64,000 nucleotides of DNA. Source: Sphingomonas montana. Its GTDB lineage: Bacteria > Pseudomonadota > Alphaproteobacteria > Sphingomonadales > Sphingomonadaceae. Below the pieces are notes generated by a model. The model saw only the letters and a program-made list of their open reading frames with translations. It made no database searches and was not told where the DNA came from. The DNA lies in assembly GCF_001956315.1 (NCBI RefSeq), contig NZ_MOLY01000037.1:99731-163730 (forward strand). Reading direction: 5' to 3'. Every line of letters starts with the position of its first letter. Positions within the stretch are counted from its first letter, which is position 1. Shown one piece after another: positions 58,062 through 64,000 of the stretch. The position numbers and the translations under genes are program-made.

Positions 58062-59903
58062 TCAGGCCGCCTTGGACCGCGACGCGCGCTTGCGCTCGTT
58101 CGGGTCGAGGTGGCGCTTGCGCAGCCGGATCGACTTCGGCGTCACTTCGACCATCTCGTCGTCGTCGATGTACGCGATCGCCTGCTCAAGCGTCGCGCGC
58201 TTGGGCGGGCTGAGGCGCACCTGGTCGTCCTTGCCGCCGCTTGCGCGGAAGTTGGTCAGCGCCTTGGTCTTCATCGGGTTGACCTCGAGGTCGTCCGTCT
58301 TGGCGTTCTCGCCGACGATCATGCCCTCGTACAGCTGCTCGCCGTGGCCGATGAACAGGATGCCGCGCTCCTCGAGCGGACCCAGCGCATAGTTGTTCGC
58401 TTCGCCCGTGCCGTTGGAGATCAGCACGCCGTTCTTCCGGCCCTCGATCGTGCCCTTGTGCGGCCCGTACTTCTCGAACAGCCGGTTCATGATGCCCGTG
58501 CCGCGCGTGTCGGACAGGAATTCACCATGATAACCGATCATGCCGCGCGACGGTGCGGAGAAGGTGATGCGCGTCTTGCCGCCGGTCGATGGCCGCATGT
58601 CGGTCATCTCCGCCTTGCGCAGGTTCATCTTCTCTACGACCGTGCCCGAATGCTCGTCGTCCACGTCGATGATGACGGTCTCGTACGGCTCGGTTTTGTT
58701 GCCATGCTCGTCCTCGCCAAACAGCACGCGCGGGCGCGAAATGCCCAGCTCGAACCCTTCGCGGCGCATCGTCTCGATCAGCACGCCCAGCTGCAACTCG
58801 CCGCGGCCCGCGACTTCGAAGCTGTCCTTGTCGGATGCCTCAACGACCTTGACCGCCACGTTGCTCTCGGCTTCGCGCATCAGGCGGTCACGGATCATCC
58901 GCGACGTCACCTTGGTGCCCTCACGCCCTGCCATCGGCGAATCGTTGACGGCGAAACGCATCGACAGCGTGGGCGGATCGATCGGCTGCGCGTGCAGCGG
59001 CTCCGTCACCGTGATGTCGGCGATCGTGTCGGCCACGGTCGCGATCGACAGGCCGGCCAGCGAGATGATGTCGCCTGCCTTCGCCTCGTCGACCGGCACG
59101 CGCTCCAGCCCGCGATACGACATGATCTTGGACGCGCGGCCCGTCTCGACGATCTTGCCATCGTTGTTCAGCGCGTGGATCGGCTGGTTGATCTTGATCG
59201 TGCCGGAATTGACGCGCCCCGTCAGCACGCGGCCGAGGAAGTTGTCGCGGTCGAGCAGGGTGACGAGGAACGTGAACGGCACGTCCTCCACTTCCACCTT
59301 GGGGGCGGGCACATGCTTCACGATCGTCTCGAACATCGGGATCAGCGTACCTTCGCGCGCGTCCATGTCGGTCGATGCATAGCCGTTGCGGCCGGATGCA
59401 TAGAGCACCGGGAAATCGAGCTGCTCGTCATTGGCGTCGAGCGAGACGAACAGGTCGAACACCTCGTCCAGCACTTCCTGGATGCGCGCGTCGGAACGGT
59501 CGACCTTGTTCACGACCACGATCGGCTTCAGGCCCAGCGCCAGCGCCTTGCCCGTCACGAACTTGGTCTGCGGCATCGCGCCTTCGGAACTGTCGACCAG
59601 CAGGACGACGCCGTCGACCATGCTCAGGATGCGCTCCACTTCGCCGCCGAAATCGGCGTGGCCGGGCGTGTCGACGATGTTGATGCGGATGCTCTCGCTG
59701 GCGCCCGGCGGGGTCCAGTCGACCGAGGTCGGCTTGGCCAGGATCGTGATGCCACGCTCCTTTTCCAGGTCGTTGCTGTCCATCGCGCGCTCTTCGATGC
59801 GCTGGTTGTCGCGGAAAGTGCCGGACTGGCGGAACAGCTGGTCGACCAGCGTGGTCTTGCCATGATCGACGTGCGCGATGATGGCCACGTTGCGGAGGCT
59901 CAT
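58062..59903 (-). CDS. typA: TypA/BipA translational GTPase
   Basis: 613-residue ribosome-binding GTPase. G1 AHVDHGKTT, G3 DTPGHADFGGE, G4 NKVD; after these come EF-G-like domains III and V and the TypA-specific C-terminal domain (GTGIMNRLFEKYGPHKG and NGTGEANNYALGPLEERG). The ATG at 59903 is the conserved MSLRNVAIIAHVDHGK start. The C-terminus is basic and ends KAA. It works in ribosome assembly and stress adaptation. Confidence 0.97.
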   Translation of the reverse strand: MSLRNVAIIAHVDHGKTTLVDQLFRQSGTFRDNQRIEERAMDSNDLEKERGITILAKPTSVDWTPPGASESIRINIVDTPGHADFGGEVERILSMVDGVVLLVDSSEGAMPQTKFVTGKALALGLKPIVVVNKVDRSDARIQEVLDEVFDLFVSLDANDEQLDFPVLYASGRNGYASTDMDAREGTLIPMFETIVKHVPAPKVEVEDVPFTFLVTLLDRDNFLGRVLTGRVNSGTIKINQPIHALNNDGKIVETGRASKIMSYRGLERVPVDEAKAGDIISLAGLSIATVADTIADITVTEPLHAQPIDPPTLSMRFAVNDSPMAGREGTKVTSRMIRDRLMREAESNVAVKVVEASDKDSFEVAGRGELQLGVLIETMRREGFELGISRPRVLFGEDEHGNKTEPYETVIIDVDDEHSGTVVEKMNLRKAEMTDMRPSTGGKTRITFSAPSRGMIGYHGEFLSDTRGTGIMNRLFEKYGPHKGTIEGRKNGVLISNGTGEANNYALGPLEERGILFIGHGEQLYEGMIVGENAKTDDLEVNPMKTKALTNFRASGGKDDQVRLSPPKRATLEQAIAYIDDDEMVEVTPKSIRLRKRHLDPNERKRASRSKAA

Positions 59904-60322
59904 GGATAATCCTGATAACGAGAAATGATCGGGGCGGCGCATAGCCGAAAACCGCCGCAGCGCAAAGGTGTGTTGTTCCACACTCTTTCACGACGCGCGC
60001 CCTGACCCAGGCATCGCCCCCGTCATCCCGGCGGACGCCGGGATCCATTATCACTCCGCCCGCCCGTATCGCTGCGGCCGCAGCGGACATGCTCCCGACG
60101 CCACCCGCGCGCACCGGAACCGGACGCACCTTCCCCGCCGCAACCACACCCCGCGCCCCCGACCGGAGCGATAGTGGATTCCGGCCTCCGCCGGAGTGAC
60201 GGGCTTGTCGGTCGGCACCACCCCCACCCCCAAAACCCGTATTACCCAAGCATCACACTTGATCCGTCCCGCATACCCGTCCATCCTGCCTTCCACAGAC
60301 GCGCAACCAGGACAGGCACGAC
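59904..60322. other. 419-bp gap between typA and telA
   Basis: No gene seen. It holds the expanded family B palindrome at 60021-60201. The divergent promoters of typA and telA should lie in the ends. Confidence 0.5.
60021..60201. repeat. Dispersed palindrome, family B (copy 4, expanded centre)
   Basis: Outer arms CGTCATCCCGGCGGACGCCG and CTCCGCCGGAGTGACG, inner arms GGATCCATTATCACT and CGATAGTGGATTCC as in the other copies, but the centre is about 120 bases rather than about 30, so extra sequence is inserted between the arms. Confidence 0.7.
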
Positions 60323-61537
60323 ATGGCGACGGCAGGCTCCCCCGATGCGACCGGCGGCGCGCAGGACGATCTGGTGCTGCAACCCCCGCCCCCCGTCCGC
60401 GCGGTCACCGCGGAACGCGCCGCGGGCCTGGTCCCGCTCGACGACACGCAACGCGGCCAGCTGAACGAAAAGGTCGAGGGCTTCGTCACCAAGCTCGTCG
60501 CGGCCGACGCGAACAGCCCCGAGTTCGGCGCGCAGGTCGACGCCATCACCAACATGGGCCGGCGCGAGATCGCGGAGGCCGCCGGCCAGTCCAACCGCTT
60601 CCTCGATCGTCCGGTCCGCGCGATGGACGAGGAAGGGTCGGTCGGCACCGACCTGGCCGAGCTGCGCCGCACGATCGAGGACCTCGATCCCGGCCGCCAC
60701 GCGCTCGCCCCGCGCAAGCTGTTCGGCATCCTGCCGTTCGGCAACAGCATGAAGAACTATTTCGACGGCTATAAGAGCGCACAGACCCACATCGCCGCGA
60801 TCCTCGCCCGGCTCGCCTCGGGCAAGGACGAACTGCTGCGCGACAACGCCGCGATCGATGTCGAACGGCAGACGCTGTGGGCCGCGATGGGCCGGCTGGA
60901 ACAGATGATCCACATCTCCCGCGCGCTCGACGCCCGGCTGGAGGACACCGCCGCCGACCTGGAGATCAGCGACCCCGCCAAGGCCAAGGCGATCAGGGAA
61001 ACCGCACTGTTCTATGTCCGCCAGCGCAGCACGGACCTGCTGACGCAGATGGCGGTCACCGTGCAGGGCTATCTCGCGCTCGATCTGGTGAAGAAGAACA
61101 ATGTCGAGCTGGTGAAGGGCGTCGACCGCGCATCGACCACCACGGTCGCGGCGCTGCGCACCGCCGTCACCGTGGCGCAGGCGCTGACCGCGCAGAAACT
61201 GGTGCTGGGGCAGATCACGGCGCTCAACACCACCACCGCCAACATCATCGACAGCACGGGCGAGCTACTCCGCACGCAGACCGGGCAGATCCACGCGCAG
61301 GCCGCCGCCTCCACCATCCCGCTCGAAACGCTCAAGCGCGCGTTCCAGAACATCTACACCACGATGGACACGATCGACGCGTTCAAGGTGCAGGCGCTGG
61401 CCTCGATGAAGCAGACCGTCGACGTGCTGACCGACGAGGTCGACAAGTCCCGCGGCTACATCGCGCGGGCGGAGGGTGCCCAGTCCGCAATCTCGGGGCC
61501 TGCCGCGACCGCCGATCCGTTCCGCCTGGACCGCTGA
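60323..61537 (+). CDS. TelA-family toxic anion resistance protein
   Basis: 404-residue helical coiled-coil protein of the TelA/KlaA family (toxic anion, tellurite-type resistance). Family segments: FGILPFGNSMKNYFDGYKSAQTHI, the repeated heptad region around LEQMIHISRALDARLED, and the C-terminal IPLETLKRAFQNIYTTMDTIDAFK. Cytoplasmic. It is followed one base later by a membrane-protein gene, like the telA-xpaC pairs of Firmicutes. Actual tellurite resistance is not implied. Confidence 0.92.
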   Translation: MATAGSPDATGGAQDDLVLQPPPPVRAVTAERAAGLVPLDDTQRGQLNEKVEGFVTKLVAADANSPEFGAQVDAITNMGRREIAEAAGQSNRFLDRPVRAMDEEGSVGTDLAELRRTIEDLDPGRHALAPRKLFGILPFGNSMKNYFDGYKSAQTHIAAILARLASGKDELLRDNAAIDVERQTLWAAMGRLEQMIHISRALDARLEDTAADLEISDPAKAKAIRETALFYVRQRSTDLLTQMAVTVQGYLALDLVKKNNVELVKGVDRASTTTVAALRTAVTVAQALTAQKLVLGQITALNTTTANIIDSTGELLRTQTGQIHAQAAASTIPLETLKRAFQNIYTTMDTIDAFKVQALASMKQTVDVLTDEVDKSRGYIARAEGAQSAISGPAATADPFRLDR

Positions 61538-61538
61538 G

Positions 61539-62243
61539 ATGCACGACAGCGACCGCGTGATGGAGAATGCCGACGCCGTCCTGCGCCGCGTGAGCGAGGG
61601 CAACCGTGCCCGCGTCGCCCGCCGCCGGGCGCGCCGCCGCCGCCGGAACAGCCAGACGGCCAAGCGACTGTTCATGGTCACCATCGCGGTCACGCTCGTC
61701 ACGGTCGTTGCGGGGCTGATCGCGCCGATCGGCATGACCGGCGCGATCCTGTTCGGGATCGCGATGGCGATCGCCTGGACGCTGGTCATGCTCGCGTCGG
61801 CCGAGCCGGAGGCGCGCGCCGCCGATCTGGCCGCGCCCGACATCGCACGCCTGCCCGCCCGCACCGAAAGCTGGCTGGAACAGCAACGCCCCGCGCTGCC
61901 CGCCCCCGCCATCACCCTGGTCGACGCGATCGGGCTGAAGCTCGAAACACTTAGCCCCCAGCTCGCCACGCTCGACCCCGCCACCCCCGCCGCGGCCGAC
62001 CTGCGCAAACTGATCGGCGAGGAATTGCCCGAACTCATTACCGGCTACCGCCGCGTGCCCCCCGCCCTGCGCGATGGTGCGGCCCGCTCCGGCCTGCATC
62101 CGGATCGCCAGCTGCTCGACGGGCTGGCGGTGGTGGACGAGGAACTGGCGCGCATGGCCGAACGCATCGCGGACGGCGACCTCCACCGGCTGGCCACGCA
62201 GGGTCGCTTCCTCGAACTGAAATATCGCGGCGACGCCAGCTGA
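61539..62243 (+). CDS. Membrane partner of TelA (XpaC-like)
   Basis: 234 residues. A very basic front (RRARRRRRN near residue 35) precedes two transmembrane helices (about 45-65 and 68-90); the rest is a soluble helical domain with EDELARMAERIADGDLHRL-like sequence. The placement 1 bp after telA and the two-helix layout recall XpaC proteins, but sequence likeness is weak. It may tether TelA to the membrane. Confidence 0.75.
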   Translation: MHDSDRVMENADAVLRRVSEGNRARVARRRARRRRRNSQTAKRLFMVTIAVTLVTVVAGLIAPIGMTGAILFGIAMAIAWTLVMLASAEPEARAADLAAPDIARLPARTESWLEQQRPALPAPAITLVDAIGLKLETLSPQLATLDPATPAAADLRKLIGEELPELITGYRRVPPALRDGAARSGLHPDRQLLDGLAVVDEELARMAERIADGDLHRLATQGRFLELKYRGDAS

Positions 62244-62318
62244 ACCGACAATCTCTCGTTGGCGCGACGTGAGACGATCCTTCAGGGTTTGTTGACGACG
62301 ATCTGCTAGTCCGCGCCG

Positions 62319-63425
62319 ATGTCCGGCCGTCTCCTCATCGATCCCGAACCCGACCCGGTCTATATCGAACTCGTAACCGGGCTGTTCGACATTGCGGGGC
62401 CGACCTGGATCGTCAGCCTCATGTATACGGCGCTCGGCACCTACCTCAGCTTGACGCTGGGCGATCCGATCACGGCCGCGCTGACCCTGGGTGGGGTCCT
62501 TACGCTCATTCCGCGGCTGCTGCTGCTGCGCGCCTTCCGCCGCACGCGCCACCGGAACGGCGGGATGATCCCGGACGCGGCCACCGCTGCGACCTGGGAA
62601 CTGCGCTACAGCCTGGGTTTGATCCTGTTCTCCGCCTTCGTCAGCGCGCTGGGCCTGCGGATGTTCGCGATCGGTGATCCGGCGCTGCAGATGCTGACCG
62701 TGGCGATGATGTTCGGTTTTTCGTCCGGCCTGATCTCTCGCGTATCGGTGCGTCCGCTCGTCTGCATGCTGGCGCTGGCGGTCACCACGGTCCCGGTCAT
62801 CGTCGCTGCCTGGCTGCATCCGGAGGCCCATCACACCGTCTTGTCGCTTGGCATCCTGCTGTTCCTGCTCGCCGCGTTCGGCACCGTCCGCTACGGCTAT
62901 GACGCGGCACGCCGCCACATCACGATCGCGCAGGAAATGGCGACGGTCGCCCGCAACGACCCGCTGACCGGCCTGCTGAACCGCTTCGGCCTGCGCCAGG
63001 CGTTCGGCAAGATCCGGCCCACCAGCGGCGCGCCGATGCTGGCGGTGCACTATTGCGACCTGGACGGGTTCAAGCCCGTCAACGACAAATATGGCCACCC
63101 CGCCGGCGATGCGGTCCTGGCCGAGGTTGCCGCCCGCATCCGCACCCGCTTGCGCCCGACCGATCTTGCGGCCCGCGTCGGCGGGGACGAATTCGTCGTC
63201 ATCCAGGTGCCCGTCCGCCATGGGGACGAGGTCGCGACCTTCGCGGCACATCTGCAGGCCTGCTTCGTCGAGGCTTACGGCGTGGTGCCGTCGGGCGTCC
63301 GGGTCGGCGCATCGATCGGCTCCACGCTCGGCACCGCCCCCCGCCCCGATCTCGATGTCCTGCTGGCCGAGGCAGACCGCGCGCTCTACGCCGCGAAACA
63401 GGCCCGCCGCGATCCCGGCAGCTGA
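62319..63425 (+). CDS. Membrane-bound diguanylate cyclase (GGDEF)
   Basis: 368 residues. About six hydrophobic segments in the first 200 residues form a membrane sensor; the GGDEF domain follows, with NDPLTGLLNRFG, CDLDGFKPVND, and the active-site GGDEF. A product-inhibition I-site RxxD (RPTD) lies exactly five residues before it, so it should make c-di-GMP with feedback control. A PilZ protein at 12012 is a potential effector. ATG 62319. Starts 75 bp after the TelA partner. Confidence 0.95.
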   Translation: MSGRLLIDPEPDPVYIELVTGLFDIAGPTWIVSLMYTALGTYLSLTLGDPITAALTLGGVLTLIPRLLLLRAFRRTRHRNGGMIPDAATAATWELRYSLGLILFSAFVSALGLRMFAIGDPALQMLTVAMMFGFSSGLISRVSVRPLVCMLALAVTTVPVIVAAWLHPEAHHTVLSLGILLFLLAAFGTVRYGYDAARRHITIAQEMATVARNDPLTGLLNRFGLRQAFGKIRPTSGAPMLAVHYCDLDGFKPVNDKYGHPAGDAVLAEVAARIRTRLRPTDLAARVGGDEFVVIQVPVRHGDEVATFAAHLQACFVEAYGVVPSGVRVGASIGSTLGTAPRPDLDVLLAEADRALYAAKQARRDPGS

Positions 63426-63475
63426 CGGGTAGGACCGTTGGACCGCTGCGTGGATTGCGGCATTCGCCACCCGTC

Positions 63476-63565
63476 CATCCCGAGCGCAGTCGAGGGCTCC
63501 GTCGAGCGCAGCCGAGACGTCGACAGCGTCACTGGATTACGCTCGGGGAACACTTCTCGACTACG
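63476..63565. repeat. Dispersed repeat, family E
   Basis: ATCCCGAGCGCAGTCGAGGG, a second GTCGAGCGCAGCCGAGACG, and the divergent GCTCGGGGAACACTTCTCGA occupy the gap after the GGDEF gene. The CCCGAGCG(A/C)AGTCGAGGG core is a repeat I know from sphingomonad genomes. Confidence 0.5.
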
Positions 63566-63644
63566 CCCGCCCCCCGAATGCAAGATCAGCCAGGTCCGGG
63601 CATATCGCCAGCCAGACCCACAAACCGGACCGATGAAAAACCCC

Positions 63645-64000
63645 TTACCGGCTGCGGCGCACCGGCGTCGTGCTCAGCCGTTCGACATATAACCGGTCGC
63701 CTCCGGTCGCGACCTTTTCGCGCAGGATGTCGTAACCCGGCTCGTTCTCGACCAGGTCGGACAGCTTGCGCATGCCATAGTTGCGCGGGTCGAAGTCGGG
63801 CATCAGCTTCTGGATCTGCGCGCCGACCACCGCCAGGTGTACGCGCTTGTCGTCGCCGATCACCGCGTCGAACGCCTCGTCCAGCGCCGGGCGGAAGTCG
63901 GCGGGTGACGCCAGCGTCGCCGTCGGTGCCGGCGTCGGCGCTGCGACCGGCGCGGCCGGCGCACGCGCCACGTCGGTCCGCGCCACCTCCGCCCGCGGGG
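63645..64000 (-). CDS. C-terminal part of a LOTUS/OST-HTH domain protein
   Basis: The gene enters from the right edge on the minus strand; about 118 codons are visible. A Pro/Ala-rich linker (APAAPVAAPTPAPTATLASP) leads to a winged-helix-like domain with FDAVIGDDKRVHLAVVGAQIQKLMPDFDPRNYGMRKLSDLVE, the OST-HTH/LOTUS pattern. Such domains commonly follow an N-terminal NYN (PIN-like) RNase domain, which would lie outside the window. The start is not visible. Confidence 0.78.
   Translation of the reverse strand, partial: PRAEVARTDVARAPAAPVAAPTPAPTATLASPADFRPALDEAFDAVIGDDKRVHLAVVGAQIQKLMPDFDPRNYGMRKLSDLVENEPGYDILREKVATGGDRLYVERLSTTPVRRSR

Overview
The window is high-GC chromosomal DNA from an alphaproteobacterium, most likely Sphingomonas or a close Sphingomonadaceae relative. 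The evidence is the split glycine decarboxylase (gcvPA/gcvPB) behind a tandem glycine riboswitch, an RcdA-type DUF1465 protein beside DUF465 proteins, an alphaproteobacterial DksA with a degenerate zinc site, a PEP-CTERM-like anchored protein, and several families of dispersed intergenic palindromes common in sphingomonads. No rRNA, tRNA, CRISPR array, transposase or prophage was recognised. Almost all of it looks like vertically inherited core genome plus one sugar-acid catabolic locus.

Layout. 1-1.9 kb: end of wecB, then wecC (UDP-ManNAcA synthesis). 2.1-8.1 kb (minus): glycine riboswitch, gcvT, gcvH, a large hairpin, gcvPA, gcvPB, alr. 8.1-10.8 kb: HerA-like ATPase and nitronate monooxygenase. 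10.8-15.2 kb: RcdA-like protein, two divergent DUF465 genes, PilZ protein, DksA, an Asn/Gln-repeat surface protein and a two-repeat secreted protein. 15.4-19.8 kb: serS, surE, an NlpD-like LysM/LytM lipoprotein, a K+ channel. 19.8-24.4 kb: two overlapping uncharacterised genes, rimO, a short-chain dehydrogenase, prmA. 24.4-29.3 kb: phhA, ligA, an RBBP9-type hydrolase, glutathione peroxidase and an unannotated 53-residue Cys-rich protein. 29.3-33.6 kb: leuB, recO, ubiE, ubiB.

33.8-44.5 kb is the most coherent functional unit: a hexuronate/pectin-derivative catabolic locus with an MFS transporter, an FAH-family hydratase, fructuronate reductase, altronate dehydratase, a LacI regulator, uxaC, kduI, kduD and kdgK. 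Three near-identical 16-bp palindromic sites (36029, 39032, 40185) lie upstream of its three transcription units and are probably the LacI operators. mannonate dehydratase and KDPG aldolase are not in the window.

44.6-64 kb: a Tat-type carboxylesterase, a PhoP/PhoQ-like two-component system with a PepSY protein, an ABC-F ATPase, a GST, a DUF815 ATPase, SCP2 and two hotdog thioesterases, two acyl-CoA dehydrogenases, a secreted unknown, a GNAT, typA, a TelA protein with a membrane partner, a GGDEF diguanylate cyclase, and the end of a LOTUS-domain protein cut by the window edge.
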